NCBI GenBank assembly: GCA_032164295.1
Contig: JAJHTX010000003.1
Coordinates: 930,001-994,000, forward strand
From: Inonotus obliquus
Taxonomy: Eukaryota; Basidiomycota; Agaricomycetes; Hymenochaetales; Hymenochaetaceae
Reading direction: 5' to 3'
DNA length: 64,000 bases
Both the position numbers and the translations under genes were made by a program. Positions 1 to 10,500 of this stretch are shown here, in pieces. The notes under the pieces are model-generated. The model saw only the letters and a program-made list of their open reading frames with translations. It searched no databases and was not told the origin of the DNA. The stretch's first letter is position 1. Every line of letters starts with the position of its first letter.

Positions 1-2462
1 ACGTCGTGTGGATGTAGAGTACGCCGCTTTGGTTGTCTAGACGGTTTAGTCCTTTGGCAAACGTCGCAACCCTTAACGTACTTGACAACGTCTTGGATTA
101 GTCCAGGCCACCAATACTTTTGACCGATGGACCTCCAAGTCTTGGTTTGGCCTGGGTGACCTGCTAGCGGTGAGTCGTGATACTCTTTTAAGACGTCTCC
201 GATCAGTTCGATCGGTACGACGAGTCGACCGTCCATCCTGGGCTCCAGTCCTTCGCTTGCATCCTTGATCCGTTGTTCCAATTTTGTTCGCGTCGTTTCT
301 ACGACAGCCCTAGCCCCGAACCATTCCTCCTTTAATAGCATCAGCCCCTGGTTGTCCTCCTTTCCCTCGTCGTAGTCATACCGACGGGAGAGAGCATCTG
401 CCTTTGTCATAGTGGTACCGGGTTTGTGAATGAACGTAAGGTCGAACTCTGATAAGAATAGCGACCAACGAGCTTGTCGACGATTCAGATCTTGCGGCTT
501 CCTGAAGTATGTCAGGTTGGCATGATCCGTCCAGAGTTCGACGGGGTTTTTAGCGCCTAGGAGATACTGTCTCCATTCCGTCAATGCTTGGACGACTGCA
601 AGAAGCTCCTTGTCGTAGATTTGATAGTTTCGTTCGGCCGGCGACAACGTTTGGGACCTGTAGGCGATCACCCTCCATACGTCATCCTGCTTCTGGAGTA
701 AAACACCTCCAGTCGCAAAGTCTGACGCGTCGGTTTCTACTCGAAACGGGTCGTCGTCGTTTGGGATCGCTAGGACGGGAGCGCTGGTCAACCTTTGTTT
801 GATTTCCTCGAAGGCTGCCTGCTCCTGTGGAGTCCATTCCCATGCGACGTCTCCGGTCAGACGAGTAAGTGGTTTGATGACAGCACTGTAACCTTTGACG
901 AATCGTCGAAGCCAATTGCCGAGCCCCAGAAACTGTTGCAGCTGTTTCTTGTTTTTTGGTACGGGCCATTCGGCGACGGCGTCGATTTTTGCAGGGTCCA
1001 TGCGTATTTCACCATTACCGAGGATGTAACCAAGGAATTTAACCGTCGACACCTCAAACTCGCACTTCGTCGATTTCAGGTACAGCTTGTGCTCCCTCAG
1101 CACGCTAAGTACCTGTTTAACCAACCGTCGGTGCTCTTCAACATTTTCCGAGAAGATGAGTATGTCGTCGAGGTAGATGACAATCTTTCCTTGTCCGATC
1201 AGGTCTCTGAAGATGTGGTTGACGAAAGTCTGGAATGTGGCCGGTGCGTTGCATAAGCCGAAGAACATGACGGTGGGTTCGAAAAGTCCCTCGTTCGTTC
1301 TAAAGGCTGCCTTCCATTCGTCCCCTTCTCTGATACGGATATTGTAGTATCCCCATCTGACATCGAGTTTCGAGATGACCTTTGCCGTTTTGACCTTGTC
1401 GACGAGTTCTCCGATGAGCGGTAACGGGTACTTGTTTTTAATCGTCCCTTCGTTGAGTTTCCTGTAGTCTTGGATAGCTCTTAACGAACCGTCTGCTTTC
1501 TTTATGAAGAAGAAAGGAGACGCCATGGGGGATGACGATTCACGTATGCGTCCTGACTTGAGGTTTTCATCGATGAAGGCGCGCAATTCTTCGCGTTCCT
1601 TCATGTTTAACGGGTAGACCTTACAATCGGACGGCTTAAAGTCCGGTTTCAAGTCGATGACGTGGTCCCATACCCTATGCTCGGGTAGCCGCTCAAAGTT
1701 CTCTTCGCTGAAGACGTCGTAATATTCCTTCAGATACGGTAGCTCTGATGATGGCCTGCGCTGAGGAATTACGTAGCGAGCTTTAGGAATGTCGTATCGT
1801 TTACACGACGTCGGGCATTCGTTGAAGTCAATTTGTCCCCGTTTCCAGTCAATCGACGGGTTGTGTCGGCTTAACCATGAGTAGCCTAGGAACAGATTTG
1901 ATGTTGAAATCGTAAGGACGGGTAGACGTATCCTTTCCTCATGATTCTCAATCCGGAGGTTCAGTTCGACATATCGCTTCACCTTGCCTCCTTCGTTCGG
2001 TGTCCCATCGGCATTCATGACATTCGTCGCGTCTGGAAGTTTCATCGTCGGAATTTGGTACCGTTCGACGAAGCCAGCGTCGATATACGAGTCTGTGCAA
2101 CCCGAGTCTATCAACGCATGGGCATCTAACACTCTCCCATCACTCAGGATCATGTCGACGTAGAGATCCAGCTCATACCGAACCTTCGCCGGGGTTTCCT
2201 CATTTATTTTTCTGACGACTGGGCCTTTGATGAGTTCGTCGAGGAGGAGCTCAAAGTCATCATTGTCGGATTCGTTTTCTTTAGACGGTTCAGTTTCGAT
2301 TTGATTTTTTAATTCGTCAATTTTATCTGCAGACGTCGCATTTAATAATTGTACATTTGACGAATTATAATTTATTGGGGATCGAAACGAGGAGTCCGAA
2401 AAACCTAAGCCAGTGACACCGACGTCATCTACTGGCTGACCGAAAAATCCTCGTCGTCGGGG
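1..2462 (-). CDS. pol: Pol polyprotein of element A (partial)
   Basis: An uninterrupted reading frame of about 820 codons from 2462 to the window edge, in the -1 frame relative to gag. Domains in order: aspartic protease with ALIDSGCTDSYID (near 2110); reverse transcriptase with [11 protein letters not shown] and the catalytic VIYLDDILIF (near 1165); RNase H starting TDASDFATGG (near 720) and DHANLTYF; integrase zinc finger with HDSPLAGHPG and CDVCQRTK at the left edge. The integrase core is cut off. There is no ATG near the frame start, consistent with expression as a Gag-Pol fusion through frameshifting. I read every codon of the frame for stops and found none. Confidence 0.88.
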
Positions 2463-3520
2463 TTACTTTCTTCGACGACTTCTTCCTCTTGCATACTACG
2501 CGCCGCTGATGCCCGTGCTGCTTTCACGTCAGCGTCTGCGAATAACACTTCACGTAGCAGTTCCTTCGCCTGCTCGGAGAGTTCGGCGACGACCGTACGA
2601 ACTTGTTGTTTGGTCGTCGGCGTCGGACAATTCGCAGAGATGTGGCCTTGTTTACCACACTGGAAACACCTTCCTTCGCGGCGTAGCCGTCGAAGGACGT
2701 CCTGCATCGGTTCGCCTTGGCCCCCAAAGGTAATTCCCGTCGCGTCCTTTTTGTCGCCGCGCGACGGGTCGAACAGGGCCGGCTGTTGTGGTGCCGGCGG
2801 GTGGACTTGTCGACGCGGTAGTGGTTGCGTCGGTGCCTTCTGGTTACGCAGTTGGCGAACTTCGCGCTCGTTCGCGTCAAACATGATGGCGTACCCCTTC
2901 ATTGTGTCATAATCCGTCGGTTTCGCCGGAAGACGAATGATCGCCGTTGCTACTTCTTCCCGAAGAGCCTTCTTTAGCTGCGGGAGCACGACGTTGACGT
3001 CCGTCGTCTTGACTCCTGCTTGGCTCATTGCGATCTCGAAATTGGCAAGGAAAACACCGGCGTCGGCGTTTCCTTGGCGCATTTCCGTCCACCGAGTGTA
3101 TGCTCGGTCCTTCTCGCCAGGGTCCTTAAAGGACTGGTCGATCTTTTCAAGGAACTTCTTAAAGGTGTCGACGATCGTTATCGCACCTTGGTCATTTGTT
3201 ATTCCGTCGTAGTAGTTTTGAGCCCACGTCGACGCTGTGCCTTCCTTCATGTACGACAGCACGAAAGAGATCTTCTTCTTGTCGTTGACGAAGATCGAGC
3301 CAGTATCGTCGGCGCTGATGTACGCCAGACATTCTCGACGGAATCGGAGGTAGTCTTTGCCTCCAGCGAAAGGCGTCGGCGGTGCGATCCCAAGATCTTT
3401 CATCGTCGACTGTTTAGGCGCTTGTCTCTGTTGTGCAGACATCGCCGCCGCGACTAAAGCGGCGAAGTCCTGGATCTGTTGGGCAGTGAGGGATGACGTC
3501 GTGGTTTGAGGGTTCGACAT
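2429..3520 (-). CDS. gag: Gag polyprotein of element A
   Basis: Encodes the capsid/nucleocapsid protein of element A, which packages the element's RNA. From the first true ATG in frame (3520) it is 363 aa. The frame is open farther upstream to 3826 without an ATG, so a spliced leader or non-AUG start is possible. The middle holds a retrotransposon gag domain with the RxxCLAYIS and ASTWAQNYYDG regions. The C-terminal third carries a zinc knuckle of type CX2CX4HX4C (CFQCGKQGHISANC). The end is acidic. It overlaps pol by about 30 bases in the -1 frame, with heptamer GGATTTT at 2450-2444. No internal stops are seen. Confidence 0.85.
   Translation of the reverse strand: MSNPQTTTSSLTAQQIQDFAALVAAAMSAQQRQAPKQSTMKDLGIAPPTPFAGGKDYLRFRRECLAYISADDTGSIFVNDKKKISFVLSYMKEGTASTWAQNYYDGITNDQGAITIVDTFKKFLEKIDQSFKDPGEKDRAYTRWTEMRQGNADAGVFLANFEIAMSQAGVKTTDVNVVLPQLKKALREEVATAIIRLPAKPTDYDTMKGYAIMFDANEREVRQLRNQKAPTQPLPRRQVHPPAPQQPALFDPSRGDKKDATGITFGGQGEPMQDVLRRLRREGRCFQCGKQGHISANCPTPTTKQQVRTVVAELSEQAKELLREVLFADADVKAARASAARSMQEEEVVEESNPDDEDFSVSQ
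2444..2450 (-). promoter_or_regulatory. candidate -1 ribosomal frameshift heptamer, element A
   Basis: Within the gag/pol overlap the minus strand reads G GAT TTT in gag phase. This fits the X XXY YYZ pattern in its tolerated GGA form, similar to the MMTV pro-pol site GGAUUUA. Slipping back one base enters the open pol frame. The same heptamer sits at the same place in element B (7496-7502). Function is inferred. Confidence 0.5.
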
Positions 3521-4391
3521 GGTTCGTGTCAATCCAAAGGCGGTCGATGTCGAGGGTAGAGACGGCGACGGGGGAACGGGAGATTGGGGAGGCGGAGTAG
3601 GAGCGGCTGTCAGCGGCGACGGATTTCTCGGTTTCCACCTGAAGGTCTTTGTGTGTTCGTCGTTGTCCCACGACACCCAAGACTTGCTAGTTGGCGACCA
3701 CCAGGATTCGAAAGTCCTGCCTTGTTTGTCGGTGACTGTAACGTTGTCTTGCTCGTCAACGACGGAGTTGGAGGGGAGCGCCGCTAACTGTTCTTGTGTT
3801 AGAGGCAGCTTGTTAACGTCGACGGGTTAGAGGCGTCCACAACTCGTAGATGCGGACGGTCGGTACCCAGGTAATGAGCGCGCGATGGAAGTGACCGACG
3901 ACCTCAAAATAAGCTCCGACTTCGAAAGGAACAAGATGATCGTTATCGTCGAGGTAATAACCGACGATCGCGTAGGTGGGGTAACACTCGAGAAACCCGA
4001 TATACTCACGGAGGGAACGTGGTACACCGGACATGTAACGTCGATCGACTCGACGCTCAGATAGCACGTGAACTCTCACGTCGTCTCAGGGGGTTCAGCA
4101 ACACTTCGACAAACGACTTTCCAACGAGCGTATCCGCTAGACACTGCTGGGCTTTCTTGTCGCAAGCGACAACCGACGGCAGCGTTGTCAGAGAGCGGTG
4201 TCTAAGTCAAACGTCGAGTAAGGACGTGGGACGACACTTCACTAACAATAGGTACACGTCCGTCTCAGGGGTCTGACGACTATCCACTGACCAGCGTCGA
4301 CAACGAGAGAAAACAGAGGTGGAACGGAGGATGTCAGAGACACGTACGAGTTTGTTGTTTTAACGTCGACAACAACGACACGAGTTAAGAG
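3521..4391 (-). other. leader of element A with a possible small ORF
   Basis: Between primer site and gag lies an unusually long leader of about 870 bases. An 88-codon frame (4079-3813) is present on the minus strand, but I see no known domain and only faint resemblance to the leader frame of element B. The gag frame stays open up to 3826 without an ATG, which would allow a spliced leader exon. Confidence 0.4.
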
Positions 4392-4403
4392 ACTCTCTTG
4401 TTA
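4392..4403 (-). other. primer binding site of element A (self-priming type)
   Basis: Directly after the LTR the minus strand reads T then AACAAGAGAGT (4402-4392). These 11 bases are perfectly complementary to ACTCTCTTGTT at 4598-4588, near the predicted 5' end of the element's own RNA. This matches the self-primed scheme known from Tf1/sushi elements rather than a tRNA primer. Complementarity is seen; priming is inferred. Confidence 0.7.
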
Positions 4404-4855
4404 TGTTACGCCTTGCGCAGTCAGAGACGTCGATCACAGGATCAGAGGCGTCGACGAGCAAGAAGACGAGCTACCACTTAATCACAAGAGACCGGAGTCT
4501 GCGACGTAGGTGATAGTACTAGATTAGAACGCCTATCTAATATACAGGTATCATACGACTTACCTGCGACGTAGGTGATAGTACTAGAACAAGAGAGTGG
4601 GGAAACCCTAACTCTCTGATCCAGCCTTATATACACAGATGTCGCGGGAAAGCTTTACATAAACTGTACAGTATAAACAAAGACAAACAGAAACAAAGGA
4701 AGAAAGGGAATGGTGGGATAAAGTTGTTATAGATTGTGATTAGCTAAGCCAGTAGGGATTAATTGAAAGAACGTGGTTAAAATGAAAGTAAATATGCATC
4801 GACGAAATAGAAAGAAAGGCCGTATGAGGAAGAAAGGAAAAAAGACGTCGTAACA
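4404..4855 (-). repeat. 5' LTR of element A
   Basis: The 452-bp interval ends in a perfect 6-bp inverted repeat, TGTTAC...GTAACA, as expected for LTR termini. On the minus strand a TATATAAGG box lies at 4633-4625. About 35 bases downstream is the predicted RNA 5' end (near 4598), whose first 11 bases match the complement of the primer site. The boundaries are inferred from the termini and the primer site, because the partner LTR is off the window. Confidence 0.75.
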
Positions 4856-4891
4856 ACCATGACGTCTTAGGTATTCCTCTCTTGTACTTAC
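4856..4891 (+). repeat. remnant of a B-family LTR
   Basis: Thirty of these 36 bases differ at one position from the inner LTR of element B (near 5222-5251). It is a scar left between elements A and B. Most likely A inserted into an older B-type LTR and B then arrived next to it. Confidence 0.6.
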
Positions 4892-5450
4892 TGTAAGAAC
4901 ACTTTTCCTTTTTTGTCTTTTCTTATTTTTCATATTCCATTACATTACTAATTTCCTTTCATTACTAATACCTTATGACTCCCTCCGTCCCATCCCGATA
5001 TATTACTAATACTGCATTACTAATTCCACCCCAACCCCAACAATGCTTACTCACCCTTACTCATTCTTGCTGACTCGTCGGCCCCCGTTGTTTGTTTGTT
5101 TATATTGTTATGCTGCTGCGCAGCACCTTCTTAGAGTAATACCTTCCCACGTCTCATGTGTATATAAGTAGATAGATCTTGTCTCGTCTTCCCCACTCAA
5201 CTCTTCTACTTACCACCACAACATCTTAGGTATTCCTCTCTTGTACTTACTTAGTTTATTCAATCTACTTACCACTACGACGTCTTAGTCGTATACTGTT
5301 CCTAGACACGTGCATTACTCAAGGTCATCCACCTTAGATGTACGTCGCCGATGACTGTGTACTCCCCCCAAGACGCAGTAGAGGTTGTCACTAGACGACC
5401 TTCGTGAGAACAGGCCTCGAACGTGTACTGCCACCTCGTCCGTCCTAACA
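4892..5450 (+). repeat. 5' LTR of element B
   Basis: 559 bp, from TGTAAGAACAC to CGTCCTAACA, matching 11310-11872. TATATAAG at 5161-5168 is the promoter. The predicted RNA start is near 5195, where ACTCAACTCTT begins. It contains the motif CTTAGGTATTCC. Confidence 0.9.
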
Positions 5451-5462
5451 TAAGAGTCGAGT
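5451..5462 (+). other. primer binding site of element B (self-priming type)
   Basis: TAAGAGTCGAGT follows the LTR. Eleven of its bases (AAGAGTCGAGT) pair with ACTCAACTCTT (5195-5205) at the predicted RNA 5' end, with a single mismatch that lies in a CpG of the primer site. The arrangement (LTR end TAACA, T, 11-mer) is the same as in element A. Confidence 0.65.
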
Positions 5463-5601
5463 CTCCCCTCAGGACCGACGTCTGACTCGTCATCAATGTC
5501 TCTCCTTTGCGAGCGTCCCCTAGTAGGTCGATATCGTGTTAACCCGGGTTTACCCGAGCATGACAGAAACCCTCAACCCTGCCCGGCGACGTTAATCAAC
5601 G

Positions 5602-5913
5602 TTGTCGTGTATTGGATTCATAACAAGTAACCAACCCTCACTCGTCACCCTGGCTCCTAGTCATCGTAACCGGCAGTACCGAAAGCCCAAGTCCTACATC
5701 ATCCCGTTTAACCCCCTCGACTACGATCCGAACGATATTGTCGTAGGAACAGACAGGAAAGGACGTGCTCAGTACCTTAGGCTTATGTACCACCCCCAGC
5801 GACCAGTAGTCATTGTTAAGGAAGAAGAGGTAGAAGTAAAGATCGAGGAAGTCGACGTTAAGGTCGAAGAAGAAGACCCTTCCAGTTGGCAGAAGTCAAT
5901 CGTACGTTGGTGA
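5602..5913 (+). CDS. leader ORF of element B, unknown function
   Basis: A 103-codon frame lies between primer site and gag. The N-terminal half is polar and ends its conserved part at GTDRKGRAQYLRL. The C-terminal half is a run of alternating Val/Glu/Lys (VKEEEVEVKIEE type) that would be strongly charged. The frame is conserved in the second copy (36473 down to 36279), where repeat R1 interrupts it. It could be a leader exon spliced to gag or a small accessory protein. No known domain is recognised. Confidence 0.4.
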   Translation: MSCIGFITSNQPSLVTLAPSHRNRQYRKPKSYIIPFNPLDYDPNDIVVGTDRKGRAQYLRLMYHPQRPVVIVKEEEVEVKIEEVDVKVEEEDPSSWQKSIVRW

Positions 5914-6464
5914 ACACTGGCGTTAACATTAACGTTACATTTTCGAGGCAACCGTATCTGGATGAAGCGGACAGACGAAGTATACTGCAGTCAGCGTATC
6001 TCTTTCGTCATCCCCCTCTGGATTTTTAAAGTTACTATTTCCTTCGACGATACAATCCCTGCTCGTCGACAACAACAACAAACTCATCCTCTCCCCGTCA
6101 GACCGCCACAATAGATACTGTATCGGAACACACGGTTCAGTGTCTTGGTCAGCTTAGAAGCGAGAGGTACAGTAGAAGTCGTCAAGGTTTCTATTATACG
6201 ACAAACACTGGAAAGGAACAGCGCATAGTTTGGGATCAAGCAAAAGACAATTGGGCACACGCACCAACTACCGTCCCAGCTCCCATATCATCGTTCGCCC
6301 CAACCTCGTCAACAGCTACTAGATTCTCAGCTCATGAAGAACCTGAGGAACCAACTGTAGGAGCATTCGATCCTCCTCAAAGTATCATATCTAGACCACC
6401 GTCGACACACGAACCTGTTCTACCCCCTGAGGACCCTATTAACGTTGAACCTCCTGAAGACGAA

Positions 6465-7520
6465 ATGTCGCACCTCACAGCGGACATGATCGCAGGAGTT
6501 GGACAGCCGAGGACACCAACAAATGCACCAACAACAATGTCGATGGACAATCCATCTGTTGACAAACCAAGGCAGTATCACGGAGGCAACAAATACGAGG
6601 ACTTCCGTCAGGAGTTCATATTGTACATCTCGGAGAATCCAGGGAGGTTTGGAACGGACGTCAACCAAATCAAGTTCGTACTATCTTATCTAAAGTCAGG
6701 ACGAGCTTCGATGTGGGCGCAAAACTACGTCGACCAAAACACTGCAGCTGATGGAAGTTCGACCATCCCGGACGACTTCGGGAAGTTTATCGAAGCTCTT
6801 GACGCGTCCTTCAGAGATCCCCACAGAGCATCCAAGGCGTTGGCACAAATCTACACGGAAGTACAGGGACGTCGTACAGCTGACGAATTCTTCGACGTCT
6901 TTGAGCAACTAAGGATCTCGGCAGTACTTGTCAAGGAGGAACATGACGCTGTCCTTATCCATCGACTGGAACAAGCGGTCAATCCTGACGTTCTTTGAGG
7001 AGTAATGCGAGCAGAAAAGGTACCAGTGAAGTACGACGGATGGAAAGCGAAAGCACTAGCCGTTGATGCAGTAGAGAAACAACTTCGAACGCAACTACGT
7101 CCGAATCGACCACCAGCACGAACCTTCCCCCCTCCTCCTCAAACTCAATATTGTCGACCCCCAGGACCCCCACCCCAACAACAACGTCCCCCGGTGCAGG
7201 CACAAGGAGCAAAACCGGGTACACACCCTGGAATGGGAATTCCCATGGAAGTCGACACAGCTCATCATCAACTACTTTGTTGGGCGTGCAGGAAACCTGG
7301 ACACTTTGCGAGCCAATGTCCGGACAAGAAACAGGTGGTGTGACAGATCATTGTGGGAATGGATCCGACAATTCGAAGGGAGATGGCGGAACAGCTTGGT
7401 GAGCTGCCAGAGTCAGCCTTTGTCGAAGAAGAATACAGCAAGGAAGTTGTGGAAGTTAGGGCTACGACCGAGACCGAGGGCGTCAACGTCGAGCAGGATT
7501 TTTCGGAAGACCAGCAGTAA
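6465..7520 (+). pseudogene. gag: gag of element B with two in-frame TGA codons
   Basis: The frame runs from ATG 6465 to TAA 7518-7520, homologous along its length to gag of element A. It has the ASMWAQNYVDQ capsid region and a zinc knuckle CWACRKPGHFASQC. TGA codons interrupt it at 6996-6998 and 7341-7343. Both fit CGA-to-TGA, and both also occur in the second copy on the minus strand. The gag end (QDFSEDQQ) overlaps the start of the pol frame. The frame is open upstream of the ATG to 6030. Confidence 0.85.
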
Positions 7521-10500
7521 ACGTCGTAACTACTGGTCAACACTCTCAAGGACTCTCGTCTTCGTTAATTTATAACTCGCGTGCTGTACAATATTTAGAG
7601 GTGCCTCAATACAATGAGTTAAAAAATCACGAGATCCTGAACGACGTAATACCTACCCCCAAAAAAGAAGAAGACCTGGACGTCAATGACTACGATGATG
7701 CGTGGATGTATGACAGAGGTGTACAACCTAAGGATGGGGAACCGGAAGCCGTCTTTGTACGACGAACAAATGGGTATCAGCTGGACGTTATCATAACCAT
7801 CGTTCATCCCTTCGATCGAAAGTTAACTCCCGAAGATAAAGAAGTCATGAAGACACTAGACGGCCAAGACTACAAGGAGGATAGACAGGAGTTGGATGCA
7901 CATGCACTGATTGACTTGGGAGCAACTGGTTCTCTCATCGACGAAGGATTTGTTGAAAGGTACAAGATCCCCACCAAACACTATATTCGTCCTATACCAC
8001 TCTTTAATGCGGATGGAACTGGCAACAAGGAGGGTTCAATGACGGAGTATGTGGAGGTACAAATGATCTTCAATGGGATACATGAAGAGACTATTCATCT
8101 AGCAGTGACATCCCTAGCGTCAACTAACGTCTTTCTTGGATATGACTGGTTAAGCAAGCACAATCCGGAAATTGACTGGAAGACGGGCGTCATGTCATTT
8201 ACTCGCTGCCCGGAGACATGTTGGTCCTTGGAGAGGGAGGCGGAGGAGTATCGTAAGAAGCAGGTCAGAAGAACAACGAAGTGGCCAGAGTATCTCGATG
8301 AATTTGTGGACGTCTTCAGTGAGGAGAACTTTGAAAGGTTGCCAGAGCATTGAGTTTGGGACCACGCCATCGAACTGAAGGCGGACTTCAAACCAAGCAA
8401 CTGCAAGGTGTACCCTCTCAACCTGAAGGAACAACAGGTGCTGCAAGAATTCATCGACGAAAACCTCGCCTCAGGACACATTCGACACTCAAAATCTCCC
8501 ATGGTGTCGCTGTTCTTTTTTATCAAAAAGGAAGACGGTTCCCTCCGAGCGATTCAGGATTACAGGAAGCTGAATGAAGGGACCATCAAGAACAAGTACC
8601 CACTTCCTTTGATCCAAGAACTTGTCGACAAAGTCCGGGATTCTCGCTATATCACGAAGCTCGATGTTCGTTGGGGGTATTACAACATTTGTATCCGAGA
8701 AGGTGACGAGTGGAAAGCTGCGTTCAGGACTAACCTAGGATTCTTCGAACCTACGGTTATGTTTTTCGGTTTAACTAATGCACCAGCTACGTTCCAAGGG
8801 TTCATGACTGACATCTTCAGAGAGCTCGTACACGAAGGACATGTCATCATCTACCTCGACAACATACTTATCTTCTCCAAAGGGCAAGACGAACACCAAC
8901 AGCTAGTCAAATGAGTATTCGACATCTTACAAAAGAACAACCTATACCTCAAACCTCAGAAATGCGAGTTCGAAACAGACCACGTCAAATACCTTGGTCA
9001 CATCATCGGTAATGGAGTAGTGAAGGTGGATCCGAAGAAATCGAAAGCGATTCAGGAGTGGCCAGTGCCAAAGAACCTAAAGACGTTACAGGAGTTCCTA
9101 GGGTTTGGAAACTGGCTACGACGATTCGTCAAAGATTACAGCGAGGTTGTCAAACCACTTACGAAGCTGATGGGAAAGGTTGAATGGAAGTGGGAGAAGG
9201 AGGAGCAAGCTGCCTATGAGGAGCTCAAGAAACGTCTATGCAAACCACCCATACTTGCCATTCCGAACAACGAAGGAGCATTTAGAATTGAAGTGGATGC
9301 ATCAAACTATGCAACTGGAGGAGTACTACTACAGGAGCAAGGAGGCAAGTGGAAACCGGTGGCGTACAGGTCAAAGACGTTGTCAGATGCCGAACGAAAT
9401 TACGAGATCTACGACAAGGAGATGCTCGCAATTGTACAGGCTCTTAGAGAATGGCGACAGTACCTACTAGAAGCTAGGCAACGTTTTGAAGTCTGGTCGG
9501 ATCATGCTAATCTTCTCTACTTCAAGTCACCACAGAAACTGAACTACCGCCAGGCGAGGTGGCGACTCGAACTAGCTGATTATGACTTTACGTTGATTCA
9601 CAAAGCAGGAAAGTCGATGGGCAAAGCTGACCTCCTGTCAAGACGAGCGGACTATGATAAAGGCGAACATGATAATGAGAACGTCACTTTCATCAAAGAA
9701 GACTGGTTAGTACGAGGAGTGGTGCAGACGTCGCAGGAGGATGTGTTGGAAAGGGTATGGGAAGCGCAGCAGGAGGTGAAGAAGAGACCAAAGGGAGTAG
9801 TACTGAAGGATGGGTGGTTAAAGCTAGGAAACGTCATCTTTGTGCCGAACAACGTGAAAGAGCTTGTGTTGAAGGAGTACCATGACTCACCAATGGCTGG
9901 GCATCCTGGGACGATAAAGACCGTCAACCTCATACGCTGAAAGTTCTGGTGGCCTACGATGTTCTACGACATCCGTACGTATGTCAAAGGATGCGACAAG
10001 TGTCAAAGGACGAAGGCTACAAGGGCAACGAGAGCTAGGAGTCTGCACCCAAACGAAGTACCTGACAAGCCATGGGAAATTGTCACTGTCGATTTGATTG
10101 GAGAGTTACCAGAATCCGAAGGATACAACGCTATCTGCGTAATTGTCGATCACTTCAGCAAACAGATACATGCGGTACCAACTATGACAAAGCTGACAGC
10201 TGAAGGAATGGCTAGGATTTACAGGGATCACGTCTTTCGTCATCATGGACTACCACGCAAGATTATCCACGATAGAGGGTCCCAGTTCGATGCTAAGATG
10301 ATGAAGGAATTGTACAAGCTCCTACACATCGAAGGGAATCCATTGACGGCGTATCACCCACAGACGGATGGACAAACCGAGCGGGTTAATCAGGAACTGG
10401 AACAGTACCTTTGTCTCTATGTGGATCATCGACAGTCGGACTGGGCAAATTGGTTGGCTATGGCTGAATTCGCATACAACAATCGGGAACACTCAGCAAC

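Larger units (their letters stand above)
1..4855 (-). mobile_element. Ty3/gypsy retrotransposon A (partial, left end off window)
   Basis: An LTR retrotransposon read on the minus strand: 5' LTR (4855-4404), primer site, leader, gag, then pol running off the left edge. The pol order is protease, reverse transcriptase, RNase H, integrase zinc finger, which is the Ty3/gypsy order. It is related to element B but diverged. Its frames are open wherever I checked, unlike B, so it may be the younger or better preserved lineage. The 3' LTR and any chromodomain lie outside the window. It appears inserted in an older LTR fragment of the B family (4856-4891). Confidence 0.9.

Noticed and set aside
795..1256. 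153-codon plus-strand frame over element A pol
   Set aside because: It is the antisense of the reverse transcriptase in the same codon phase; the sense strand encodes clear catalytic motifs.
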